Shown piece after piece: positions 19,216 through 28,769 of a stretch of 64,000 nucleotides of DNA. The position numbers were made by a program, and so were the translations under genes. This DNA comes from Acidithiobacillus ferrianus. GTDB lineage: Bacteria; Pseudomonadota; Gammaproteobacteria; Acidithiobacillales; Acidithiobacillaceae. A model generated the notes under the pieces. The model searched no databases, was not told the origin of the DNA, and was given only the letters and a program-made list of their open reading frames with translations. The DNA is taken from contig NZ_WNJL01000022.1 in NCBI RefSeq assembly GCF_010378095.1, forward strand, positions 136,096 through 200,095. Direction: 5' to 3'. Numbering within the stretch: position 1 is the stretch's first letter; every line of letters begins with the position of its first letter.

Positions 19216-19571
19216 TTAGCCGCCCTTTTTCCTCCCAAGAGGGACACCATCGGAATCTTCCCTGTCCATCAGACCAAACGTAGCCACAACCTTTTGGCCT
19301 GCATCTGGAACTGCGTCAGGAATCCATCTTCCGTAGACACGAGCGATCATCGTCCAGTCTGCGTGTCCCATTTGTTGGGCTACCCACATTGGAGATTCAC
19401 CAGCGGAAAGCATCATGCTGGCGTAGGTGTGACGGGTCTGATAAGGGCGCCGATACGGACACCGGCCCGCTTCAACGCATGGGTCCACAGCGTCCGGCGA
19501 ATAGCCTGATCACCGATCCATGGCGCTCCGGTCCTGGGATTCAGGAAGACACGGTCGCCATTATGCAAAAA
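19216..19571 (-). pseudogene. Tyrosine recombinase/integrase fragment
   Basis: Only the C-terminal part of a phage-type tyrosine integrase is left. One frame gives VFLNPRTGAPWIGDQ and then LWTHALKRAGVR. A second frame, after a frameshift near 19460, gives YQTRHTYASMML, QQMGHADWTMIARVYGRW, with the catalytic Arg-x-x-His, His and Tyr region. The upstream two-thirds is missing, replaced by IS630-derived sequence. Its position just past ssrA indicates an island once integrated there. It cannot be functional as it stands. Confidence 0.82.
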
Positions 19572-19827
19572 CACGAATAGAGTTAATTATGTACTCCCAT
19601 CCGGCGATGGATTTCACCTGCTCATGGTCTGCCTCAAGAGCACAGAGACCCGCTACCAACTGCTCTTCCAGCGCCCCCAGGCTGTCAAAGGCCCGGTTGT
19701 GAAAATACTTCTCCCGCACCTCGTCCCAACAACCTCGTCGAGGAAAATCTGCATGCACCTGCCGCTGACTTCTGGCAGAACCAGGGAATCCATACGTCGG
19801 TCCTGGGGTGATACGGCCGCATAGGCA
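19561..19827 (-). pseudogene. IS630-family transposase remnant
   Basis: Two pieces of an IS630-type DDE transposase are joined. One frame gives YAAVSPQDRRMDSLVLPEVS and MQIFLDEV, the middle of the protein. Another gives EVREKYFHNRAFDSLGALEE, QLVAGLCALEADHEQVKSI and AGWEYI, the C-terminus. The segment between them, about 60 residues with the last catalytic acid, is deleted. It is bounded on the right by the end of the IS5-family element and on the left runs into the integrase fragment. Confidence 0.7.
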
Positions 19828-20777
19828 TAAGAACTTATCCGTAAATAATGTTGATATCGAGCGGCACTTTTCTAAACGCAATGATGGCGGCGGCCAGATG
19901 ATTGAGGGCCAGGAAACTTCGTTCGAGCTTCTCGTAGCGCACCAGCAGCTTGCGGAAGCGATTGAACCAACTGTGCGCGACCTCGACGATCCATCTCCTG
20001 GCGCGCTTGTGGGGGAGAAGTCGGATCTCGGTGACTTCTTGGCCGCGGCTTTTGACATGGGGAATATATCCGTGGGCTTCGATGGTCTGCAATGCCGAGG
20101 CACCGGTGTAACCTGCATCGGCACACAGGTGTTTGTGGCGGCGCTGAGGCGGTGTCGGCCGCTTGACCCTGATCGCATCAAGCACCGCTTCCAGTTGCGA
20201 GACGTCATGCCGGTTGGCCCCGGTCACGATGAGCGACAACGGGACGCCACGCCCGTCGACCAGCAGGTGACGCTTGCTGCCATTTTTTTCCCCGATCCGT
20301 CGGGTTCGGACCCGTGGCTTCCTGCGCCAGCGGGGCTTTCATCATCGCCCCATCGACGCTCTGCCAGCGCCAGGCAATGCCTTCCAGATCGTCGTATTCG
20401 GCCAAGCCCGCCTGCCACAGCGCCAGGAAGAATCCGCCGCGCTCCCACTCCAGAAACCGCTTGTGAACCGCGCTCGCGCTGCCGAAGCGTTCGCGCGGCA
20501 GGGCCTTCCACTGACATCCCGTGCGCAGTACATACACGATCGCTTCGAATACCAACCTCGAATCCTTCGGCTTGCGCCCGCCGCCGGGCTTGCGCACATA
20601 CTCGCGCTGCACCGGCCGTGGCGCTCGCTGCGGAATCAGCGGAGCCACGCGTTTCCAGAACTCCTCGGAGACTTCCCATGCATCAACCCGTGCTTTCCCC
20701 ATCTCGCCCTCCCGTCATGTCACGCGCGCTTGCGCACGGGAGTAAAGAATACATGATTATTTAAGGATAAGCTCTTA
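19828..20777 (-). mobile_element. IS5-family insertion sequence (IS427-like)
   Basis: An apparently complete element of about 950 bp. Its ends are near-perfect inverted repeats: TAAGAACTTATCC at 19828 and, reversed, TAAGAGCTTATCC ending at 20777. The identity continues through TAAATAAT with only two mismatches in about 22 bases. Inside are two overlapping transposase frames. I see no convincing identical target duplication. The flanks are an IS630 remnant on one side and a truncated oxidoreductase gene on the other, which suggests deletion next to the element after insertion. Confidence 0.85.
19835..20702 (-). CDS. IS5-family transposase, two frames with probable -1 frameshift
   Basis: The first frame (20702 to 20205) begins MGKARVDAWEVSEEFWKRV and carries the N-terminal domain plus the first catalytic aspartate in SVDGA. 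The second (20239 to 19835) carries CADAGYTG with the second aspartate and RWIVEVAHSWFNRFRKL with the catalytic glutamate. The frames overlap at about 20280-20290, where the coding strand reads G followed by seven A residues. A -1 slip there gives GKK then NGSKRHLLVDGRG, the sequence expected in this family. Programmed frameshifting is known in the IS427 group. The transposase therefore looks intact and potentially active. Confidence 0.85.
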
Positions 20778-21793
20778 GTATTTCCCGACACGATGTTATC
20801 CACCGCCAGATTCGCGTCCGCTATGGCTTGATTGGCTGTCATGAAAGGACCAACCACATCACCGATGGCATAGATTACTGGGGCTTCCGTCTGCAAATGC
20901 GCGTTGATCCGGATGAAACCGTTGTCGTCCGTGATGACAGGGGTGTTTTCCAGACCTAATTTTTCGGTGTAGGGCTTGCGGCCCGTGGCGAGCAACAGCC
21001 AGTCGGCATGGAGTTCTTCACCGTTCTTGCCGATGGCGGTCACGCCGTCGCCCCCGGTATCTAACTGTTCTAGCTTGAACCCCATGCGGAAGGGAAGAAT
21101 ACCCAGACGGCCCAGGGCGGTGCGCAAGTCATTTTTGGCCTTGTTGGAATAAAAGGATTTGTCGAGGCAATGAGAGTTGATGACCCATCGTACTTTTTTC
21201 CCTAACATGGTGAGAATGTATGCCAGCTCCGTACCGACAACACCGCCCCCCACGAGTAAAACCTCCCCTCCCTCGGGCACCCCATCGTCGAACATCATGT
21301 CGGTCGTGAGGACTTTCCCGGCTACCGGATGCGCCGAAGCGGGCCATCCCGGTGTGGAGCCCGTCGCAATGATGCTGTGTCGCGTTTTGATCGTGACGGG
21401 TCCCTTGGTCGTGCGCACAAGAACGTGGTTCTCGTCTACAAAACTGCCAAGGCCGCAGAACATCTCCACCCCCAGGCGTTGGAGATAGCTCGTAAAGCTG
21501 GTTCTGACGGTGTTCACCACATCCCGCTGGTGTTCTCAGGCTTTGGGTATGTCCACACCGGACATTTCGGCAAGGATCCCCCGATGATGGATACGGGTGC
21601 TTTCTTCCATTAACTTGGCGGTTTCATACCAGGCCTTTTTGGGGACACAGCCTCGATTGAGGCAGGTTCCACCCCAGGTGGCGCCTTCAACAATGGCCAC
21701 TTTGAGTCCCCTGAGTCTGGCGCGGACAGCGGCATGATAACCACCGGGGCCACTACCAATGATCGTCAGGTCGATGGGCTTGCTGATATTCAA
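20778..21793 (-). pseudogene. Dihydrolipoamide-dehydrogenase-like gene, interrupted
   Basis: The 5' half encodes the FAD motif [10 protein letters not shown] and the redox-active disulfide block [13 protein letters not shown] of dihydrolipoamide dehydrogenases. The frame is then stopped by a TGA at 21536-21538. The same frame resumes immediately and encodes the NAD domain GGGVVGTELAYILTMLG and the second FAD block VIYAIGDVVGPFMTA. TGG to TGA would explain the stop. The C-terminal dimerisation domain, with the His-Glu pair, is missing because the IS5-family element abuts the gene at 20777. With a nonsense codon and a lost C-terminus it is very unlikely to make an active enzyme. Confidence 0.85.
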
Positions 21794-21957
21794 TGAGATA
21801 CCTTTGACGGCGGTGATTGTTTACGAGGATTTCATGATAACAGGCCATAGCCGCCGAAGTTTTACCGCCATTGCGCTTAATAAATCCTATTTATGGATTA
21901 AATCGGATGGTGAAAGCTGAGCGGGATCGCCAAGGTATCCACAAGCACAAGGGGCGT

Positions 21958-22911
21958 TTAGATCAATCCGACATGCGCAGTCAGCGCCCAGGCATCTGCC
22001 GGGATGGTCCAAGGGGCGTGGTGGAAACGCTCGAAGGCGGGCACCAGGGCGAGCTGGTGGGAGGTGGCAGGCAGCCACTGTATTACCAAGGTGGCTATGG
22101 TCTGGGCGATACGCTCGATGTAGGGGCCATGCTGGTCCAGTGCGGCATAGCGTCCGCCGGTCAAGGTGATGGGCACGCAGGTGGGGAAATGTGGCGTGAT
22201 GGACCTGTGCCCGACTGTTAGGAATGCGCAGTCATAACGAATATGACCGGGTGGGGTAAGATAAGGGTCGTCGTGGAGAATGCCCATGAAGGTGAGGCCG
22301 GACGGATCTATATCCGCCATGCGCAGACGCCAGGAAAAATCCAGCCAATGCGCGGGGACATCGGTATAGTTGCCCAGATAGCGCCGGCCCAGAAGATGTT
22401 GGGTGGGCAGGGTCATGACCTGCACCGCGCGCACGAGGTCGGGAATCGGGGGCGCGTGGTAGATGTCTTGGCGGAATTTGGCGCGAAACTGGGCAGGCGA
22501 CAGGCCGTATTCGCGGGAAAAGGCGCGGGTGAATGCCTGCTGGCTTTGGTAGCCGGACGTGAGCGCAATATCCAGAATGGTTTTGTGGGTGCGACAGAGC
22601 AAGATGGCCGCGCCATTGAGGCGTTTGGCACGGGCATAGGCCAGTGGTGCCAGGCCGGTATTTTTCCGAAAAATACGATTCAATCCAAACAGGCTCAGAC
22701 CAGCCGTTGTGGCCAATTGCTTGAGGTCAGGCCAGTCGTCACTGCGGTGCTCAATGCTCCACCAGAGTCGCTCCAATGCCGACAAGGGCGTTATCGGATA
22801 GCGCGCGTCATTCGGGCTGCCCTCCGCGTCCGTTTTATGGGCGTTTTCGTCATCGCGGTTGGGCATGGTGCATCTGTGCTTATCGGTTGTCATACCCACC
22901 CCTAGTGTCAA
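21958..22911 (-). CDS. AraC-family regulator with GyrI-like domain
   Basis: A 317-residue transcription regulator. An AraC/XylS double helix-turn-helix lies at about residues 55-150, with LATTAGLSLFGLNRIFRKNTG in the first and DIALTSGYQSQQAFTRAFSR in the second, followed by SPAQFR. The rest (about 160-317) resembles the GyrI-like effector-binding domain, as in Rob and MarA-Rob-type fusions, with FMGILHDDP and GRYAALDQHGP. The start could be 22911, 22893 or 22866. It lies inside the accessory island, 164 bases upstream of the broken lpd-like gene on the same strand. No intact target gene is beside it. Confidence 0.88.
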   Translation of the reverse strand: MTLGVGMTTDKHRCTMPNRDDENAHKTDAEGSPNDARYPITPLSALERLWWSIEHRSDDWPDLKQLATTAGLSLFGLNRIFRKNTGLAPLAYARAKRLNGAAILLCRTHKTILDIALTSGYQSQQAFTRAFSREYGLSPAQFRAKFRQDIYHAPPIPDLVRAVQVMTLPTQHLLGRRYLGNYTDVPAHWLDFSWRLRMADIDPSGLTFMGILHDDPYLTPPGHIRYDCAFLTVGHRSITPHFPTCVPITLTGGRYAALDQHGPYIERIAQTIATLVIQWLPATSHQLALVPAFERFHHAPWTIPADAWALTAHVGLI

Positions 22912-22943
22912 TACTGTTTAGTTACTCTAGTTTTAGACATTCA

Positions 22944-22966
22944 GCCCGGCTCCGCCGGGTTTTTTA
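22944..22966 (+). terminator. Terminator-like hairpin
   Basis: The six-base stem CCCGGC/GCCGGG with loop TCC is followed by six T residues. It is oriented for rightward transcription, yet no rightward gene precedes it, so it may be left from a lost gene. Confidence 0.65.
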
Positions 22967-23013
22967 TTGCCATTTCCCCAGCGAAAGTGCTTGACACGGT
23001 GATGGTGCCGTGC

Positions 23014-23041
23014 GGCCGACCCTTGTAAAAAAGGGTCGGCC
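23014..23041. repeat. Perfect 11-bp inverted repeat
   Basis: GGCCGACCCTT and AAGGGTCGGCC flank a six-base AT-rich loop. It is followed by a second small hairpin (GAAGC/GCTTC, 23047-23063). It lies between the AraC gene and transposase remnants. It could be an IS end, a structured RNA or a bidirectional terminator; nothing decides. Confidence 0.6.
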
Positions 23042-23077
23042 AATAAGAAGCGTTTTAGGCTTCTCAGAATCACTATC

Positions 23078-23450
23078 ATGCTCTTTCATCGCCTCGTTGT
23101 CCTCCGCTTGTCGGGGTGGATTTCCTACTTTCTGACGGTCGTACCGCCCCGTTCGCGGCGCAGCTTCGTCGAACTTCTCTGCGGCTGCCTGATTTCGCCC
23201 GAAGGCTGGGTCACCCCACCATCAGCGGCATCTCCCTCCGCTGCCACTGGATCACGTATTACAAACTCCTAGAACGTGAGCCCTTGCGCGCACAGGCGTT
23301 GGCCATAGCCCAGACCAGGTACGCTGGCTCCTGCAGTCCTTGCCCAAGCTCCTGATCGTCGAGATGGTCGTCGACGACACGATGGTCCTGCGACACTCCA
23401 CCAAAGCCATATCCTTATACGCTGGGCACCAATCTCCCACACTGAATCGC
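23078..23450 (+). pseudogene. DDE transposase N-terminal remnant (IS701/DDE_5-like)
   Basis: Three frames together give RRSFVELLCGCLISPEGWVT, HWITYYKLLE, and LLIVEMVVDDTMVLRHS TKA, in the order found at the start of IS701-type transposases, where DDT is part of the catalytic core. Frameshifts and stops (for example near 23270) break it. The family name is a tentative reading. The right end fuses with another transposase remnant. Confidence 0.55.
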
Positions 23451-23736
23451 CGTCCGGCACGAATTGGGAGCCGAGCGTGAGGAACGGCTGCGAGAGCAGG
23501 GCTTCCGCCCGCACATCCAACGCAAAGCCCAACGGGGTAAGCCGCTGTCGGCCCGCCAAGAACGGTGGAATCGCCGCATCGCCAAGATTCGGGCACGGGT
23601 GGAGCACGTCTTTGTTGCAATCCATCAATGGGGAGGGAAGCGCATTCGCACCATTGGCCAAGCCCGGGCGACCTTCACCATGGGCATGATGGTGGTGGCC
23701 TACAACATGCGCCGCTTGGCCCTTCTGGAGTTATAG
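23451..23736 (+). pseudogene. IS5-type transposase C-terminal remnant
   Basis: The open frame 23464-23736 encodes the end of an IS5-type transposase: REERLREQGFRPHIQRKAQR, then RIAKIRARVEHVFVAIHQ, GGKRIRTIGQARA and YNMRRL. The catalytic glutamate region is present but everything upstream is missing, so this is a fragment joined to a different transposase piece. Confidence 0.7.
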
Positions 23737-24064
23737 TGCGTCCGGAATCCGTGAAATCTACCGAAAACGGCAAAATTATGGGGAGTTAACCCTACAAAAC
23801 AACCATTTTTTGGCTAACCGGAGCTACTTTCACGCCGCTACGCCAAAAAATAGGGGTTGTTCGATGTGCCCCATATAAACCTCGAAAGATCACCTAGTGA
23901 GAACTTACTTTTGGCATTAAAGGTGGGGATGGTATTGGTATATTTTTTTGATAAAATGAGCTTATGTCGTTTATAGAAATGTATCCGAAAGCAAGCATTG
24001 TGAGAAATTTTACGACAATCATTAAGGAATATTTTTCGCCAGATTTTGTCCATTTTATTGGTAT
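23737..24064. other. AT-rich intergenic stretch
   Basis: About 330 bases of much lower GC than the surroundings. Short open frames occur on both strands (for example 23964-24182 plus and 23838-24053 minus) but they overlap each other and show no family features, so none is called. Confidence 0.4.
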
Positions 24065-24331
24065 TTATGCCAAAACATTTGCGGCTATTCCCAAAGGAAG
24101 TGCAGAAACCAAAACAAATCCGATTGCCATGTTTACGCTCTGTTTGGTTTTTGGCGTGAACTCCAAAAGATTCATTGAGTGAAAAAACTCAAGAAGCGTA
24201 AGGGAAACGAAGACAAGTGTTATTGAAAACAATAATTTCAAGTACGATTCTTTTTTATTTGCGGAAAGACTAGGTATGTATAGAAGAAAGAATGTCGTTA
24301 TAATAATTTCTGTAACCAATGCACTTTTCAT
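24065..24331 (-). CDS. Small AT-rich membrane protein, unknown
   Basis: An 88-residue hydrophobic protein with probable membrane segments at about residues 5-23, 32-50 and 67-86. GGAGAAGG lies three to eleven bases before the ATG, a believable ribosome site. Codon use is AT-rich, unlike the genomic core, which points to recent acquisition. It resembles nothing I can name. It stands alone between IS remnants, so whether it is expressed is unknown. Confidence 0.5.
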   Translation of the reverse strand: MKSALVTEIIITTFFLLYIPSLSANKKESYLKLLFSITLVFVSLTLLEFFHSMNLLEFTPKTKQSVNMAIGFVLVSALPLGIAANVLA

Positions 24332-24393
24332 GAACCTTCTCCGTTCTAACGGACAACTTATGTCATTCTGTCACAAAACCTGCTCTAGAAATA

Positions 24394-25888
24394 GTAACTA
24401 TTCACGAGGGGTATCAATACCCCATCGCAGGATCAGGAGTTTCCCCCCGAAAGGATTGAACCAAAGCTTGCAGCAGGTCAATACGCTGCTTGCGTAGGGT
24501 TTCCAGATAAGATCGAATCGTGCAGAAGGCGGCAGCCCCATCAAAGGTCCGGAAACAGCCTGAGATCTTCTGTTTGACCTTGGGCATCCGTACCGCCTGT
24601 TCTGTAAGATTGTTGGTGAATGGTACCTCCTGGTCCGAGAGGAAACGCAGTACATCCCCTGTGTGCTCGCGCAGTCGTCGCAACAGATTGGTCGGATAAG
24701 ATTGGCGCCGATGTGCGGTGCCATCCTTGCGTTTCTTGACCGGATGGATCGCGTCGCCTTTGGTCAGTATAGCGGTATAGTCCGCGCTCATCTGGGCAAT
24801 CCGGTCCTTGGTAAACGGGCCGTTGGCCACTCCCCGATTGGCGGCAACGAGCAGGTCGATCATGTTCTTCGCCCAGCGTTGCCCGTACTGTTCGTGGACC
24901 AGCGTCAGCTCCCGCAGGTGATGCGCGTTGCACAGGCCATGGCGGCAGTCATACTTTCGATAGGGAGCCCAGCCATCATGGATAGCGGTCCCTTGGAATC
25001 CGGGCAGAATGCCGAAAGCGTCGAAAGCCTCCTGGCCACGGCGGGCATGTAGCCCACCCAGGTCACGGTTTGCGTCACTGCCGCGTGCAGCCAGTGGAGC
25101 TTGCTAGCGACCCGCATACCGGTCTCATCGAAATGGGCCACGCGGGCTTCCCGGACGGCGCCCGCGATGCGCGCGACGGTGGGTGCCAAATTCCCGGCCG
25201 TGGTGTGGATCATCCTGACCACAGCGCCCGGCGACAGGGCAATTCCGCAGGTATCCCGCATGATCCGAATGGTGCGCAGTATCGGCAGCATGTGGTGCTG
25301 GGTGGGATAGATGACGGTGGCTTGTACGCGTGGACCATACTGCATGGTGGCCGTGATGGCTTCCGGAAAGTCGCTCCGGTGCACCTTACCGCAGGTGCAG
25401 CGCGCTTCCAGAATACGATGCTCGGTGACCTCGACTCGCTGAGGCGGTATATCGAAGACCTGACGTGCTTCCGCCATGTGGGCCTCGTCCAGAGCGCCGC
25501 CACAGGCGTCGTAAGTCATGAGCAAGGGATGTATGACCACATGATCAGGAGCGTGGCGACCCGTTCCAGCGCAGAGCCCTTGTGGCCCTTCTGTCCGCCC
25601 TTGGGATGCTGTCCCGCCTGACGAAGGGATTTGGGTGCGGGCTTGCGCAGACCGTCCGAGGACGCGGTTTGCTGGAATTGTGGCTGTTTTTGGCCAGGCG
25701 GACTTCAAGTGCTGCGATGCGCGACTTCAATTCCGCGTTCTCCGCGAGAAGAAATCGTATCAGGTCATCCTTGGCGGTGTGATCCATCGCACTCAGATCG
25801 GGCTATTCCATTTTGTCCTTATGGCTTGATATCTTGCGGCAAATTTACATCAAAACGGGGCGTGATGCACGGGGTCCTGAATAGTTAC
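24394..25888 (-). mobile_element. IS66-family element, decayed
   Basis: About 1.5 kb bounded by the short inverted repeat GTAACTATTCA at 24394 and its complement ending at 25888. It carries only a tnpC-type transposase, like the ISBst12 group, and no tnpA or tnpB. The transposase is broken by several frameshifts. No matching eight-base target duplication was seen. Its right end lies just before the truncated TonB receptor. Confidence 0.7.
24414..25787 (-). pseudogene. IS66 transposase (tnpC-like), frameshifted
   Basis: The protein can be followed across frames: the N-terminal coiled coil LLAENAELKSRIAALEVRLA; KNSHNSSKP; a zinc-finger-like region with EARCTCGKVH; and the core VAHFDETGMRVASKLHWLHA. 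After a frameshift near 25000 the catalytic segment DGWAPYRKYDCRHGLCNAH continues, then from 24863 VPFTNNLTEQAVRMPKVKQK and ISGCFRTFDGA. At least three frame changes separate these blocks, so no full transposase is made unless sequencing errors are responsible. Confidence 0.8.
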
Positions 25889-25935
25889 GTTTTTTATTAC
25901 ATGATTATTTGTTATGATCATTGAATCGCGCTTAG

Positions 25936-27626
25936 AAACAAAACCACTTCCAGAGTGTGTTACGCAATATTCCGGGCTTTACCGTAATCAGTACTGGACC
26001 TGGCAACCTTACCACCAGTGATCACACCTTTACCTACCAGGGTTTCAACAGCGATCAGATTGGCGTGAATCTGGATGGCGTACCCCTGATCAACACTTTT
26101 CGCGGCGGTACGAACGGTCAGGGTGGTGACCACGCCCTTACACCCATTGGCATGGGCCAGTTCTCGGGAGTTTCGGTTTATAGCGGTGCCAATACGCCCT
26201 CTGAAACAGGCATCAATGCATTGGGCGCGACGCTGAATTATAAACCGCGCATGCCCACTTCAAAATTCTACACCGAGATTTCGGGTAGTGGTGGACTTTA
26301 TTCCGGTGGTGTCGGTGATAGCGCTTCCGGTGGGTTCAGTGTCAATTCAGGCACTTTGCCATATACGGGAACCAAGCTGTATGCCAACTATTATTACAGC
26401 CCTTTCCATAGCTTTATCAATCACGTTTTTTCCATCAACAACAACTACTACTTTGCGGCGCTGCAGCCCTATAACCATGGCATGTCTCAGCTCTCACTGA
26501 TCACGATCTACAATCATGAAATCGCCCAACAGCCATCAACGGTGCCCTTGCCTTTGCTACAGAAATATGATCGAAGCTTTCAGTGGGCTCCCAATATCTG
26601 GAATAATCATACAACGACGAGTTCGTACACCTCCATCCTGGGCTGGAAGTCCATTTTGAACCGTCATATGCTAGCCAAGGCCAAATTTTTTATAACTCAG
26701 AACAACAACGACCGCACGGCCTACGCCAACGCGGCTTATAAAGGCGGGTATGATGGTTATCCATTGCCAACCGCACTAAAAAGCTATGCCAACCCCAGTA
26801 CGACAGGCCGGCCCAGCAATACCTATAACCCGACGGCATTATTCGGAAGTAGTTACAATGGTACGCAGTATCAACGCTATATCGATAATTTCGGTAATGC
26901 GGGATTGATGCCGTCGCTGATCTTTCTCCTGCCGGGGAATACCCTCACGCTTGGTGGGTTGTATATGTTCAGTAAAGATCATTCGGCGGAGTACTGGTAC
27001 GGTGCGCCGGCTGTACCGATGATCGATGGCTATAATGGCGCGTGGGATGAACATGACACTCGTAGTTATGGAGATGTCTTTCTGCAGGATCGCATCAGTT
27101 TGTTCAAGCATCGCCTGATTGTCACACCGGGGGTTAAATACTATCTGGTCGATACGACGTGCAATGATACCGCAGGGTACTATTACAAGTACGGAGGTAG
27201 TGTCAGCAATACCTTCAATTACTGGGAGCCATCTTTCGGGGCGAGTTTCCTCGCCACCAGGAATTCGGTGAGGTTCCCATGTACAACCTCAATTTTGGTC
27301 TGGGTTATCGCTATGCCGGGTTCAGTGCACGGGTTACCGATCATGTGGTCGGCTCTCAGTACATCAACACCAATAAGGGGGCACCCGCGGGAGTTTCCTT
27401 GCATCCCTATAACATTACCAATCTTCATCTGGATTATGCGTGGCGGCCAGGTGATGTGAGTGTGAAAAAAGTGACGATCGACTTGTATGTGGATAATGTT
27501 TTCAACGCCAACTACATTCCGTATGAATATCAACAGTTGCGGAGTGCAAAATATGGCGGAAACTTCATTACGGCGCAGGCGGGCGCGCCGACTTTCGTGG
27601 GTGCCAGCATGGCGGCCAAGTTCTAA
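25936..27626 (+). pseudogene. TonB-dependent receptor, truncated and frameshifted
   Basis: The first frame (to about 27270) starts inside the plug domain: LRNIPGFTVIS, YQGFNSDQIGVNLDGVPL and an alternating beta-strand pattern follow. There is no signal peptide or TonB box, because the 5' end is missing next to the IS66 element. A stop lies in frame at 25933. Near 27265 the frame is lost and the last strands continue in another frame from about 27279 (MYNLNFGLGYRYAGFSARV, DLYVDNVFNANY, ending ASMAAKF). Several barrel strands appear deleted at that junction. Intact relatives would import siderophores or other large ligands through the outer membrane; this copy cannot. Confidence 0.85.
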
Positions 27627-27677
27627 AGCTGGATGAGTGTAGGCGCTTCCTGCGAATGTTGTGGATGGAGCACAATA

Positions 27678-28769
27678 TCAGGCAGCGCTACCCCGTGCGC
27701 GCGCAAGATCGGAATAACCATCCCTTAACCACAACTCCGGCAGCGCCTCCAAAATTTCCCGCACCAGTTCCGGTCCACGGAAAACCAGCCCACTATAGAT
27801 CTGCAGCAGGCTGGCTCCCGCCCGGATCTTGGCGTAGGCATCCGCCGCGCCGAGGATGCCACCCACGCCGATGATGGGTATCCGCCCCTGGGTGGCTCGA
27901 TAGAGTTGGGCAATGACGGCAGTGGACCGGTCCCGCAATGGCGCTCCACTCAATCCTCCGCTTTCGGAGAGTTCGGGGTGGGAGACCGGGCGTTCTATAG
28001 TGGTATTGGTAGCGATGAAGCCATCCACCAGTGGTTCCGTGCCGTGGGCCAGGGCGCTGATTACCTGGATATCCGTGCCCTGCAGGTCCGGAGCGATCTT
28101 CAGTAGCAGGGGCAGGGATGGGCGCTGTTGCTGTGCGGCCAGACGCTGGTTGGTTGCATCCAGGACGCTGAGCAACTTCCCTAACGCCTCCTCCCGCTGT
28201 AGCAGGCGCAAACCCGGCGTATTGGGCGAACTGACATTGACGCTCAGGTAGTCCCCATAGGGGAAAAGGATCTCCAGCGCGGCGATGTAGTCGTCCTGGG
28301 CCCGTTCCAGCGGGGTATCCTTGTTCTTGCCGAGATTGATGCCAATGGGGACCGGATGATGGGGTAGGGCCGCCAGCCGCCGGGCCACGGCCGTGGCGCC
28401 CTCGCCGGGAAAGCCCATGCGGTTGATGACGGCCTGCGACGCCGGATAACGAAAGATCCGTGGCCGCGGATTGCCCGGCTGCGCGCGCGGGGTCACGGTG
28501 CCGATCTCGATGAAGCCGAAACCCAGAGCCGGGAGGGCGGCGGCGGCGCGGGCATCCTTGTCATAGCCCGCGGCCAAGCCGACCGGGTTGGGAAAGTGCA
28601 GACCCCAAAGGTTTTGTGCGAGTCGCGGGTCGGAAACAGTATAGTGCTTGGCGAGATGTGCCATGCTGCGTGGCATGTGCCCAAGCGCTTCCAGCGCGGT
28701 GATGCTCAGGGTGTGCGCGCGCTCCGGGTCCAGCGCAAAAAGCAGGGGACGAAACAGATCGTAGCTCAT
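27678..28769 (-). CDS. pyrD: Dihydroorotate dehydrogenase (quinone), class 2
   Basis: PyrD oxidises dihydroorotate to orotate in pyrimidine synthesis, passing electrons to quinone at the inner membrane. The 363-residue product has the class-2 N-terminal helix region, then [28 protein letters not shown], and NRMGFPGEG. The catalytic serine block is [12 protein letters not shown], and the FMN-binding [11 protein letters not shown] and IIGVGGI follow. The ATG at 28769 overlaps the hemF stop codon by four bases. It is the last gene of the purH-purD-tsaC-hemF-pyrD operon. Confidence 0.96.
   Translation of the reverse strand: MSYDLFRPLLFALDPERAHTLSITALEALGHMPRSMAHLAKHYTVSDPRLAQNLWGLHFPNPVGLAAGYDKDARAAAALPALGFGFIEIGTVTPRAQPGNPRPRIFRYPASQAVINRMGFPGEGATAVARRLAALPHHPVPIGINLGKNKDTPLERAQDDYIAALEILFPYGDYLSVNVSSPNTPGLRLLQREEALGKLLSVLDATNQRLAAQQQRPSLPLLLKIAPDLQGTDIQVISALAHGTEPLVDGFIATNTTIERPVSHPELSESGGLSGAPLRDRSTAVIAQLYRATQGRIPIIGVGGILGAADAYAKIRAGASLLQIYSGLVFRGPELVREILEALPELWLRDGYSDLARARGSAA

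Noticed and set aside
21536..21538. In-frame TGA in the lpd-like gene read as selenocysteine
   Set aside because: The position is not a redox-active cysteine site in the family, no SECIS-like hairpin is evident, and the gene is also cut at its 3' end.
23838..24182. Two overlapping short frames in the AT-rich patch
   Set aside because: They lie on opposite strands over the same bases, lack family features, and neither has a convincing start.
27627..27677. A right attachment-site copy of the ssrA 3' end before pyrD
   Set aside because: No match to the terminal bases of tmRNA was found in this gap.
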